Assembly (NCBI GenBank): GCA_034409055.1
Contig: DAOUMU010000417.1
Span: forward strand, 1-11,896
Direction of reading: 5' to 3'
DNA: 11,896 bases
DNA from: DAOUMU01 sp034409055
Lineage (GTDB): Bacteria > Chloroflexota > Anaerolineae > 4572-78 > J111
Below the pieces are notes generated by a model. That model did no database searches. It was not told the origin of the DNA and saw nothing but the letters and a program-made list of their open reading frames with translations. Each line of letters begins with the position of its first letter. The first letter of the stretch is position 1. Below, piece by piece: positions 4,988 to 11,896 of the stretch. The position numbers and the translations under genes are program-made.

Positions 4988-7900
4988 ATGAAACAATTAA
5001 CCCGCATTCGTCTGGTCAACTGGCACCTGTTCGAAAACACCACCATCACCTGCCAGGGGACGACCTACTTCATTGGCGTCAACGGGGTGGGCAAATCGAC
5101 CATCCTCGACGCCATTCAGTTTGCCCTGGTTGGGGGGCAGCGGGACGTAAAATTCAACCAGGCCGCTATGACCGGCAGCCGCCGTACCCTGACCAGCTAC
5201 GTCCGGGGAGAATTGGGCACCGAAGGCCAACGTTTCCTGCGGGACGACGCCACCGCCGTCGTGGCCCTGGAATTTCGCAATCCCGACGACACTTACTTTG
5301 TCCACGGGGCGGTGGTGGATGCCTATCAGGATGGCCGCTCACCCGATGTGAGCTACTTTATCGTCAACGGCGCTCCCCTCAACGACGACTGGTTCTTCCG
5401 AGCGCCCGGCCAACTGTTCGACAGCCGCGCTTTCCGCCGCCACCTGGACCATTTTGCCTTACCCGGTCCGCAAGCCCGGACCCAACTCTTTACCCGCCTG
5501 GAAGACTATCGCTTCCACCTGCTCAACCGTCTGGGCCAACTGAAAGAAACCTTTCCGGCGAAAATCGTCAAGGGCCTGGCCTTCAGCCCGCTGATCAACA
5601 TCCGCGACTTTGTGCACAACTACCTGCTGGACGAAAACCTGGTCGATGTCAAAACTCTGCGCGAGCAATTGGAAACGATGCGCCACTTTGAAGACCTGGC
5701 CGCCGACATCCGCCAACGTATTGCCGACCTGGACCAGATTGAAGAACTGGACCAGGAGCGGCGCACCCAGCGCCGCCTGCGCCTGACCAACGGCTACATC
5801 CGCCGCCATGCCCAGGCCGACGCCTATCTGGCCGAACTCAAAGGCTATCGCCTGGAACTGGACCAGAAGCGGGTTGACCTCAGTCGCCTCGAACTCCAGC
5901 GGGACGACCTGGCCGAGCGTCTCAAACAGGTCCATAATGCCTTGATTGAAGCCCAGGTGGCCCTGCGCACCGATGCTACAGCCAGCCGGGAAAAGGCCCT
6001 GCGTGAACAAATCGCTACCCTTGAAGTCGAACTGGGGGGCCTACGCCAGCAGGAAACGCGCCTCAAGCAAACCCTCGCCGACGAATTAGCGGACGCCCAA
6101 CGCCTCAAAGCTTTCTTGATTGAGGAGGGCCAGGATGTGCCAGAGTCGCTGGAAATATTCGCAAATTCTGGAATCGAGGCTTTAGCCGGTCTATCACTTG
6201 AAGGCTCGACTCCAGACTCTCCGGCTGAAGCTTCAACCTCGTCGCTGATCCACCAACTTCAAACAGACCTCCAAACGGTGGGTAACTATTACGCCGACCA
6301 ACACGCCCTGCTCAAAAGCCAGAGCGACCAACTCCGCCAGGAGGCCGATCAACTTCAGGCCGAAATCCACAAACTGCGCACCGGAGACCGGGCTGCCAGC
6401 TATGAAGCCGCTGCCCCTCAATCGGCTCACCTGCGCCGCCTGCTGCGGGCTGAACTGAACCTGACGGCCGACCAGGTGGTGCCGCTCTACGAGGTGCTCC
6501 AGGTCCCCAACGAAGCCTGGCAGGACGCCGTGGAAGGTATCCTGGGCCGAACCCGCTTTGACCTGCTGGTGCCGCCAGAGCATTACGATGCGGCTATGCG
6601 TCTCTACCGCCAACGCCGCCTCAAAGACAACTTACACGGGGTCGGCCTGCCCGATACGGACCGCATTCTGAAAAAGGTCTCCTCTCAATCCGTCTCACTT
6701 GCGGGGGAGACCAACGGCCAGAAAATCCTGGCCGCCGAAATCCAGACCGATCATCCGGCTGCCCGGGCTCTGGTTGACTTGCTACTGGGTAGCTACGTTC
6801 AGTGCGACAGCCTGGAAGACCTGCGCCACCATCGCACCGCCGTCACCTCAGACTGCTTTGTGCGGCGCAACTTCACCAGCCGCCATCTCAATCCGCGTTA
6901 CTACCGCCGCTGGTTCATCGGCGACCGGGCCATTCCCCGCCAGATTGAGCAGCGCCAGGAGCGACTGGAGGCTATTCGCCAGGAGTTGCTGACCCGGCAA
7001 GCTCGCGATACTGCTTTACGTGACTGCCTGGCCCTGACCCGGGACAAGGTCCGCCGCTACGTAGAGTTGGAGCGTGACCTGCCCCTCCTGACCCGTCTGC
7101 CCGAACGGGAGGCCAAGCTGGTCGCGCTGCAGGCCGAACTGGCGGCCCTCGACACGCAGTCCATCGAGACCCTCAAGGCAACAGTCAAGACCTATGAAGC
7201 GGAGGTCAACCAGCGGCAAAAGGAAGCGGAGGCGTTGGGCGAAAGGATAGGCGGGCTAAAAAACCGGCTCGAAACCCTGGCTGACGAGACCATCCCCGGC
7301 CTGGAGCGTCAAGCGGACGAAGTTCTCCAGGAAGCCCATAACTTCCTGCTGCTTGAAGAGGCCGAGGATATGCTGGCCGACCTGCAAAAAGAATACGAAC
7401 GCCGCCGCCAGCGCCTGCCCCTGGAAACAGTGCTGGCCAAAGCCACCCGCTACGAAAATGACTACCAGTCGGCCGAGAATCGCGGCCGGGACCGTCTGCG
7501 GGAGGCCAAGCAGAGCTACAGCCTGACCTACCAGTTTGGCTACGATAGTGACGAGGATGCGACTCGCTACCTGCGTGAGCGGGAGCGCTATGTTGAGTCG
7601 GAATTGCCCCAGTACGAGGAGCGTATTGCCGAGCAGCGGGCCCTGGCCGAACAGGAGCTGGTCGAGAATTTCATCCATCGCCTGCGGGAGCAGATCGAAG
7701 ACGCCCGCCAGCAACTGGCCTACCTGAACACCACCCTGACCGGGCTGCGCTTTGGCGGCGAGCGGTTCGAGTTCATTACCAAGCCGGAACCCTCCCTACG
7801 CCAGGTCTACGATATGATTATGGACAGCCAGGCCATTTTGGGTGAGTCCCTGTTTGATTCTGATTTTCGCCAGCGCCACCAGCAGGGCTGGGACCTGCTC

Positions 7901-8383
7901 TTTGAACGCCTGACCGCCGCTCCCGAGGAGGAGTTCGTGCCCGAATTGCGCGAGCTGCAAGATTACCGTAACTACCTGCAATATGACATTCGCATCCACT
8001 ACCCGGGCGGGGACCGGTCTCTGCTCAGCCAGATCAACGCCAAAAAATCGGGCGGCGAAACGACCACCCCCTTCTACGTGGCCATGGCCGCCTCCTTTGC
8101 CCAGGCCTATCGCCTCAACCAGCCCCGTCCCTCCGATACCATTCGCCTGGCTATGTTTGACGAAGCCTTTGGCAAAATGGACACCGCCCGCACTGCCAGT
8201 GCTTTGAAATTTATGGTCGGCAACCAACTCCAGGTCCTCCTGGCTACCCCACCCGACAAGGCGGCCGGTCTTCTGCCCTACGTCGACTCTGTCCGCACCG
8301 TCGTCCGCCAGAACAATCACGCTTTTGTGATTGAGATTGATAAGGCGGAGATGATGAAGGAGTTGGAGGGGGGAGTTAGTTGA
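4988..8383 (+). CDS. jetC: Wadjet subunit JetC (SMC/MukB-like ATPase)
   Basis: A 1131-residue SMC-type ATPase. The N-terminal head carries Walker A GVNGVGKST (residues 30-38) in 'TTYFIGVNGVGKSTILDAIQFAL'. The C-terminal head carries the signature SGGE (1021-1024) and Walker B 'LAMFDEAFGKMD' with D1058 and E1059. Heptad-rich arms (about 235-480 and 655-900) flank a globular hinge-like block of about 485-655. All ATPase motifs are intact. In Wadjet, JetC dimers with JetA and JetB extrude DNA loops and hand small circular DNA to JetD for cutting. The start ATG 4988 has AGGAG six bases upstream. Residues about 380-418 are a Ser/Pro/Gly/Ala-rich interruption of the first arm with different codon choice, and 558-575 in the hinge is another polar loop. 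The next gene starts 12 bp after the stop, and it is not jetD. Confidence 0.93.
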   Translation: MKQLTRIRLVNWHLFENTTITCQGTTYFIGVNGVGKSTILDAIQFALVGGQRDVKFNQAAMTGSRRTLTSYVRGELGTEGQRFLRDDATAVVALEFRNPDDTYFVHGAVVDAYQDGRSPDVSYFIVNGAPLNDDWFFRAPGQLFDSRAFRRHLDHFALPGPQARTQLFTRLEDYRFHLLNRLGQLKETFPAKIVKGLAFSPLINIRDFVHNYLLDENLVDVKTLREQLETMRHFEDLAADIRQRIADLDQIEELDQERRTQRRLRLTNGYIRRHAQADAYLAELKGYRLELDQKRVDLSRLELQRDDLAERLKQVHNALIEAQVALRTDATASREKALREQIATLEVELGGLRQQETRLKQTLADELADAQRLKAFLIEEGQDVPESLEIFANSGIEALAGLSLEGSTPDSPAEASTSSLIHQLQTDLQTVGNYYADQHALLKSQSDQLRQEADQLQAEIHKLRTGDRAASYEAAAPQSAHLRRLLRAELNLTADQVVPLYEVLQVPNEAWQDAVEGILGRTRFDLLVPPEHYDAAMRLYRQRRLKDNLHGVGLPDTDRILKKVSSQSVSLAGETNGQKILAAEIQTDHPAARALVDLLLGSYVQCDSLEDLRHHRTAVTSDCFVRRNFTSRHLNPRYYRRWFIGDRAIPRQIEQRQERLEAIRQELLTRQARDTALRDCLALTRDKVRRYVELERDLPLLTRLPEREAKLVALQAELAALDTQSIETLKATVKTYEAEVNQRQKEAEALGERIGGLKNRLETLADETIPGLERQADEVLQEAHNFLLLEEAEDMLADLQKEYERRRQRLPLETVLAKATRYENDYQSAENRGRDRLREAKQSYSLTYQFGYDSDEDATRYLRERERYVESELPQYEERIAEQRALAEQELVENFIHRLREQIEDARQQLAYLNTTLTGLRFGGERFEFITKPEPSLRQVYDMIMDSQAILGESLFDSDFRQRHQQGWDLLFERLTAAPEEEFVPELRELQDYRNYLQYDIRIHYPGGDRSLLSQINAKKSGGETTTPFYVAMAASFAQAYRLNQPRPSDTIRLAMFDEAFGKMDTARTASALKFMVGNQLQVLLATPPDKAAGLLPYVDSVRTVVRQNNHAFVIEIDKAEMMKELEGGVS

Positions 8384-8395
8384 TTGGTTGGTTGA

Positions 8396-9025
8396 ATGAA
8401 ACGAAAATTAGATTTGAGCATAATCCTGCTCTCTTTCTTAATTGTTGCCACTGTTTGTTTTATCTCATCTACTTGCAGTACGGATGAAACATCAAAACGG
8501 GCGGAGAGGCTAGAAGAGCCAGACGTTTCAACAAACTACATCTATTATGAAATAATTGGGTCTACAGCGAACGAGCTTCGCACCCAAATGGATCGATTGG
8601 GGCCTTCGGATGAACTTAGGGTTCAACATGATGCCTACACGGAATGGTATGTAGACTGGTCTTACCCCAATTCGACAGCAAACGATCGCTGTAGGACTGG
8701 CCCTGTCAAAGTCACCGTAACCATAACCCAGACCTTTCCAAAATGGGACATTCCCCCGGATGCCTCGCAGGCACTCGTAGATAAATGGAAGACATATGTG
8801 AGTGCCTTACAAACCCATGAAGCGGGTCATAAAAGGATAGGCGTTGAGGCTGGTTACCAGATTCTCCGAACTTTGAATGAGATACCAGCTTATCCCTCTT
8901 GTAGCGAGTTGGAACAGGTTGCAGATGCGGCGGGGGAGCGCATTCTTGATGAGTTTCGCCAGAAAGAAGCAACCTATGATCAAACTACAGCGCATGGCGC
9001 CAGCCAAGGGGCTCGATTTCCCTGA
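8396..9025 (+). CDS. DUF922-family predicted exported zinc metallopeptidase, inserted between jetC and jetD
   Basis: A 209-residue protein. Residues 1-26 are an N-terminal signal or anchor ('MKRKLDLSIILLSFLIVATVCF'). A Cys at 27 follows 'ISST', but the lipobox fit is poor, so lipidation is uncertain. The rest matches DUF922: 'YTEWYVDWSYPN' (81-92), a beta-stretch 'GPVKVTVTITQTFPKW' (102-117), the zinc motif HEAGH (141-145, the HExxH type) inside 'YVSALQTHEAGHKRIGVEAG', two Cys (99, 169), and the family ending 'YDQTTAHGASQGARFP'. The family is predicted to contain Zn-dependent peptidases, mostly exported; substrates are unknown. It begins only 12 bp after jetC without a good ribosome-binding site next to its ATG (GGAGGGGGGAG lies about 20 bp upstream), so it may rely on coupling. 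Its base composition is visibly more AT-rich than the jet genes. An exported protein is unexpected in a cytoplasmic DNA-defence operon. Confidence 0.82.
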   Translation: MKRKLDLSIILLSFLIVATVCFISSTCSTDETSKRAERLEEPDVSTNYIYYEIIGSTANELRTQMDRLGPSDELRVQHDAYTEWYVDWSYPNSTANDRCRTGPVKVTVTITQTFPKWDIPPDASQALVDKWKTYVSALQTHEAGHKRIGVEAGYQILRTLNEIPAYPSCSELEQVADAAGERILDEFRQKEATYDQTTAHGASQGARFP

Positions 9026-9041
9026 GTGTGTCACCTTCCCT

Positions 9042-9069
9042 TTGTCGTCCCTAGACTGTGGTGTATAAT
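9042..9069 (+). promoter_or_regulatory. Internal sigma70 promoter upstream of the J-domain gene
   Basis: TTGTCG (9042-9047) and a perfect TATAAT (9064-9069) are spaced 16 bp apart, and transcription would start about 9076. It lies in the 74-bp gap after the DUF922 gene and would drive the J-domain gene and jetD separately from jetABC. Confidence 0.6.
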
Positions 9070-9076
9070 CACACCA
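9059..9076. promoter_or_regulatory. Palindrome over the -10 box, candidate operator
   Basis: TGGTGT (9059-9064) and ACACCA (9071-9076) are perfect 6-bp inverted repeats with a 6-bp centre. They enclose the -10 box and reach the expected transcription start. It is unlike the ACAAAT motif at the jetA promoter, so a different regulator would be involved if it is real. Confidence 0.45.
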
Positions 9077-9099
9077 ATTGGAAACATTTCTAAAAGACA

Positions 9100-9906
9100 A
9101 TGCACGAAGAAATAACCCGGTTACGGGCCGCCCTGGCCCAGATCCACGACGAATTGATCGAGGCCGAGGCTGAACTGGCCGACCGGCTGGCAGAAATTAA
9201 TGCCTTTGAGTTTGAGTTTGAGGCCAGGGTTGGTCATTTAATCGACAAATTAGAAGCCCTAGAAACGGAGCTGCGGCGGTACACCGAGCGTATTCAGATT
9301 GCTCGCAGTAAACAAACTTTCGGTTATGCTCACCTGCCCGTTGAAGAGCAGTACCGGCGGGCCTGGCAAACTCCCCCACCTTCGGCTCCGACCCCACCTC
9401 CCCAACCGCTTGATCCCGCCAGCGAAGCCGAAATCAAGCGTTTATACCGCCAACTGGCCCGCCGCTTTCACCCGGACCTGGCCGTGGATGAGACCGACCG
9501 GGCCCGCCGTACCGAAAAAATGAGGCTGATTAATGACGCTTATGCGGCCCGCAGCCTGGTCGAACTGGTGGCCCTGGCCCAGCAACCGGAGGCCATGATT
9601 GATACCGGGCGCGTCCGGCCTGGCTGGACGGAAGCTCAACTGGTGCAGGCGCTGCAGGCTGAACTGACCCGCTGCCAACGTCGCCTGCGTGACATCGAGA
9701 AGGAATTACGTAGCCTGCGCTATCGACCCAGCGTGGAGTTGAGCCTGGAGGTCAAGTTGGCCCATCGCCAGGGCCGTGATCTGCTGGCTGAAATGGCCGC
9801 CGAACTTGAGCACAAAATTGCCCGCAAAACCGTGGAGCGGGATATGCTCAAAGCTCAATTCGACCAATTGGGGCCGGAGCAGGGCTTTATTCCGATTGAT
9901 CGTTGA
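9100..9906 (+). CDS. J-domain (DnaJ-type) coiled-coil protein coupled to jetD
   Basis: A 268-residue protein with three parts. Residues 1-70 are a highly charged coiled coil ('ELIEAEAELADRLAEIN...LIDKLEALETELRRYTERI'). A Pro-rich linker (91-106) follows, then a J-domain from about 105 to 155 with 'EAEIKRLYRQLARRFHPDLAVDETDRARRTEKMRLINDAYAA', where the HPD triad is at 124-126. The C-terminal part (about 175-255) is another helical coiled-coil segment. J-domains stimulate the ATPase of Hsp70 (DnaK) chaperones through HPD. No Gly/Phe region or Cys zinc fingers are present, so it is a class III J-protein that would bring a specific client to DnaK. No hsp70 gene is in the window. It ends 9 bp before the jetD start, and the jetD ribosome-binding region overlaps its end, so the two are cotranscribed. 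Whether it works with Wadjet is inference from position only. Confidence 0.87.
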   Translation: MHEEITRLRAALAQIHDELIEAEAELADRLAEINAFEFEFEARVGHLIDKLEALETELRRYTERIQIARSKQTFGYAHLPVEEQYRRAWQTPPPSAPTPPPQPLDPASEAEIKRLYRQLARRFHPDLAVDETDRARRTEKMRLINDAYAARSLVELVALAQQPEAMIDTGRVRPGWTEAQLVQALQAELTRCQRRLRDIEKELRSLRYRPSVELSLEVKLAHRQGRDLLAEMAAELEHKIARKTVERDMLKAQFDQLGPEQGFIPIDR

Positions 9907-9915
9907 GGTTGGTCG

Positions 9916-11157
9916 ATGACCATCCCCTTTACCCCCACCTCAGACGTAGCCGTCATCCTGAACCACCTGCTCGATATATACGAGCGGCGTCGCGGCGCTC
10001 CCAAACAGGCCGTGCGGGTTAATCTGGATGACATAGCTGAAACCTTGCCCGGCTACTACAGCCAGACTGATCCTATTCCCCGGATCACGGCTAACGAACA
10101 ATTGACCAATCTGGAAGAACGCGGTCTGGTACACCTGACCTGGCAGCCGGGACAAACCGGTCATTTATTGGGGACTGTCACCCTGGCCGTAAGCCAGGTA
10201 GCTCCCCTGTACGACCTCCTGGAGCGCCAACCCCTGGCCGAGCAACGCCAACGCCTGCGAGAGTTTCTGCTAGGGGACCGCTTCCGGCTGGCTGGCTGGC
10301 GTCGGCAGGCGATCGACCATTGCCTCAGCCAACTGCAAGCCGACAAATCCCCCACCCCCTTTAGCCTGACCGACGAGGATTGGAACCGGGAGCTACTGAC
10401 TGCCCTCATCGCTCTGCCCGGCGAAGAGACAAAAGAGGAGATTCCCTATCGCGTTTTTAGCGTGCGGGTCTTTAACGACAGCAAACGCTTCGATACCCTC
10501 AAAGAAACCATCGTCCGCCTGGCCCGGCGTCACCAGCCTGCCTGGCGCGACCTGTCTAGCCAGGAGACGCTGCGTGAGTTTGGGTTAGTGGCCAATCCCG
10601 GTCATCTCTATCTCTACGGTCCCTGGCAACTGGTCGACTCGGAAGGGCAGGTGATGTCCCTGGCTGAATTTCATCCATCTGTCGGCATTCCCACTGCCCT
10701 GGCTGCCCGTGTTCAGTGGGTCAGTGTGGACGCCCCCCGCGTCGTTTGTGTTGAAAATCTGGCCTCGTTCTACGAACTGATCCGGTATGAGGGGCAGAAG
10801 TTGGCCGCACTGTGCCTATGGGGTAATCCTTCCCCGGCCAGCCGTCACCTGCTTCGCTGCCTGGCCCAAACGCTGCCGTCAAACGTTTCCCTGCGCCTCT
10901 GGGCCGATATCGACTACGGGGGGCTCAATATTTTGGCCCAACTGCGCCAACAGGTTTCGCCCCGCTTTGAGCCTTATCGGATGGACCGGACTACGCTAGA
11001 GGCTCACGCTCACTGGGCTCACCCCCTCTCCACCACCGACAAGCGCAACCTGGCCCGTCTGCGTGGTCATCCCACCCTGACCGATATGACCTCTTTGATC
11101 GATTATATGCTGCTACGGGAGATCAAGCTGGAGCAAGAAGCGGTGACTTTGAAGTAA
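9916..11157 (+). CDS. jetD: Wadjet nuclease subunit JetD (TOPRIM, DUF2220)
   Basis: A 413-residue protein. The N-terminal half (about 10-250) is the Wadjet JetD N-region (DUF3322-like), including 'RVFNDSKRFDTL' (184-195). The C-terminal half is a TOPRIM domain like that of topoisomerase VI/Spo11. It shows the acidic Glu in 'VVCVENL' (E280), 'LWGNPS' (301-306), the DxD motif 'ADIDYGG' (D331, D333) and the conserved tail 'REIKLEQEAV' (401-410). All expected metal ligands appear intact, so it should be active. JetD cuts both strands of small circular DNA delivered by the JetABC motor. The start is the ATG 9 bp after the J-domain gene, with GAGGTTGG as a weak ribosome-binding site. It is separated from jetC by two genes, unlike the usual contiguous jetABCD order. 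Confidence 0.92.
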   Translation: MTIPFTPTSDVAVILNHLLDIYERRRGAPKQAVRVNLDDIAETLPGYYSQTDPIPRITANEQLTNLEERGLVHLTWQPGQTGHLLGTVTLAVSQVAPLYDLLERQPLAEQRQRLREFLLGDRFRLAGWRRQAIDHCLSQLQADKSPTPFSLTDEDWNRELLTALIALPGEETKEEIPYRVFSVRVFNDSKRFDTLKETIVRLARRHQPAWRDLSSQETLREFGLVANPGHLYLYGPWQLVDSEGQVMSLAEFHPSVGIPTALAARVQWVSVDAPRVVCVENLASFYELIRYEGQKLAALCLWGNPSPASRHLLRCLAQTLPSNVSLRLWADIDYGGLNILAQLRQQVSPRFEPYRMDRTTLEAHAHWAHPLSTTDKRNLARLRGHPTLTDMTSLIDYMLLREIKLEQEAVTLK

Positions 11158-11182
11158 TGGTAACCATTTCGACAATTTCTTT

Positions 11183-11209
11183 TTGACCTTTGGCTTTTTA
11201 TGCTAAACT
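11183..11209 (+). promoter_or_regulatory. Likely promoter of the RpiB-family gene
   Basis: TTGACC (11183-11188) is followed after 15 bp by TAAACT (11204-11209), which carries an upstream TG (11201-11202) as an extended -10. It lies between jetD and the isomerase gene, so that gene probably has its own transcription. Confidence 0.45.
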
Positions 11210-11245
11210 ATAGGCCATTAAAGATACCTTGAGGAGGATCAACCG

Positions 11246-11692
11246 GTGAAAATTGCAGTAGCCAGTGATGAAAAGACTCATCTGACCGATTTTGTTGTTG
11301 AGGAGCTGAAGAAACGGGGCCATGAACTGATTTTACTGGGGCCGCTGGCCGGCGATGATTTACCCTGGACCCTGGCCTCGGAGAAGCTGGCCGATACCGT
11401 GGCCAGGGGAGAAGCCGACGAAGGAGTGCTCTTTTGCTACACCGGCACAGGGGCTTCGATTGCGGCCAACAAAGTCCCCGGTATCCGGGCTGCCCTATGC
11501 GGCGATGCTCAAACCGCGCGCGGCGCTCGTTGGTGGAATGATGCCAATGTCCTCGTGCTGAGTCTGCGGGCGACCTCGCCGGAAGTGGCCCAAGAAATAC
11601 TGGATGCCTGGTTTTCGGAAACAGTTCGGCCAGAAGAGAGAGCCACAATTGACCAATTGAGAGACATTGAAGCCCGTCACGCCCAAAAATAG
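11246..11692 (+). CDS. RpiB/LacA/LacB-family sugar-phosphate isomerase with altered active site
   Basis: A 148-residue protein starting at GTG 11246, with a strong GAGGAGG site (11231-11237) 8 bp upstream. The family core is clear: 'MKIAVASDE' at the N-terminus and 'GVLFCYTGTGASIAANKVPGIRAALC' (60-85), containing the catalytic Cys64 and Thr66 that match Cys66 and Thr68 of E. coli RpiB. 'ARWWNDANVLVL' (94-105) and the C-terminal arginines R128 and R132 are also present. RpiB interconverts ribose 5-phosphate and ribulose 5-phosphate; LacAB act on galactose 6-phosphate. Here the usual 'SDHAG' is 'SDEKT', and the ring-opening His of 'HNDANVL' (His99 in E. coli) is Trp97. Substrate or chemistry may therefore differ, and plain RpiB activity should not be assumed. 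It has its own promoter-like sequence and no evident link to the Wadjet genes. Confidence 0.85.
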   Translation: MKIAVASDEKTHLTDFVVEELKKRGHELILLGPLAGDDLPWTLASEKLADTVARGEADEGVLFCYTGTGASIAANKVPGIRAALCGDAQTARGARWWNDANVLVLSLRATSPEVAQEILDAWFSETVRPEERATIDQLRDIEARHAQK

Positions 11693-11886
11693 TTGCTACA
11701 CCGATATTATTGATCACACCCCCCAGCCGGCTAAGCCTGGATTTCACCCATTAAAAATTGCAGTATCTTACTCGACTTTTGCGATAACTAGACATAATAA
11801 CAAGGTTTTGATAAGCAAAATGGATTGACTGAAGAGCAAAATTGAGCGAACATGGGGATCAACCTTAAAATTCAGGAGGATTACCC

Positions 11887-11896
11887 ATGCGTTTCC
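11887..11896 (+). CDS. Start of a further gene (cut by window edge)
   Basis: ATG 11887 is preceded by a near-ideal ribosome-binding site AGGAGGA (11874-11880) 6 bp upstream. Only three codons (Met-Arg-Phe) are visible, so the product cannot be named. The 194-bp gap before it is AT-rich and holds a CATAAT box at 11793-11798 that could be a promoter, with no convincing -35. Confidence 0.6.

Noticed and set aside
4930..5691. 253-residue plus-strand frame overlapping the start of jetC
   Set aside because: The frame uses Arg/Pro/Gly-rich shadow codons and conflicts with the certain JetC head domain carrying Walker A.
7796..8320. 174-residue minus-strand frame inside jetC
   Set aside because: It is a shadow of the conserved C-terminal ATPase head containing the signature and Walker B motifs.
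9100..9906. J-domain protein considered as canonical DnaJ
   Set aside because: It lacks the Gly/Phe region and the Cys zinc-finger repeats, and the J-domain is internal rather than N-terminal, so it is not the general DnaJ.
11700..11745. Possible terminator after the RpiB-family gene (CCAG...CTGG)
   Set aside because: The stem is only about four pairs with a long loop and no T-run.

Overview
The window looks like a chromosomal piece of a GC-rich, non-model bacterium. The J-domain protein style, the small XRE regulator and the intergenic repeat content suggest a Chloroflexota (Anaerolineae-like) genome. That placement is inference from gene style, not from a marker gene. The central feature is a nearly complete Wadjet (JetABCD) anti-plasmid defence locus at 2541-11157, read left to right.

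Layout. (1) 3-410 is the 3' end of a gene for a Gly/Pro/Gln-rich protein with a DUF5666-like C-terminus. (2) 411-1944 is a repeat-rich stretch with two tiny predicted membrane proteins (963-1133, 1383-1586), several unrelated palindromic repeats, heptanucleotide tandem repeats and a MITE-like element with 3-bp flanking duplications. (3) A STAS-domain anti-sigma-factor-antagonist-like gene lies on the minus strand (2322-1945) with its own promoter and a terminator-like hairpin. (4) A near-perfect sigma70 promoter, overlaid by an array of ACAAAT motifs, drives a small XRE regulator, jetA (MukF/kleisin-like), jetB (MukE-like, DUF4194) and jetC (SMC/MukB-like ATPase). (5) Two extra genes separate jetC from jetD: a lower-GC gene for a predicted exported DUF922 zinc peptidase, and a J-domain coiled-coil protein that sits 9 bp before jetD and has its own promoter with a palindrome over the -10 box. 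(6) jetD encodes the TOPRIM nuclease subunit. (7) A separately promoted RpiB/LacAB-family isomerase lacks two usual active-site histidines. (8) The start codon of a further gene lies at the right edge.

How the genes fit together. In characterised Wadjet systems JetABC form an SMC-type loop-extruding motor that senses small closed circular DNA, and JetD is the TOPRIM nuclease that cuts it. Here the regulator overlaps jetA by ATGA and its promoter carries repeated candidate operators, so autoregulated expression of the defence operon is likely. The most novel point is the J-domain protein tied to jetD, with the DUF922 gene as a second insert. Either could be an accessory subunit of this Wadjet variant or a passenger.
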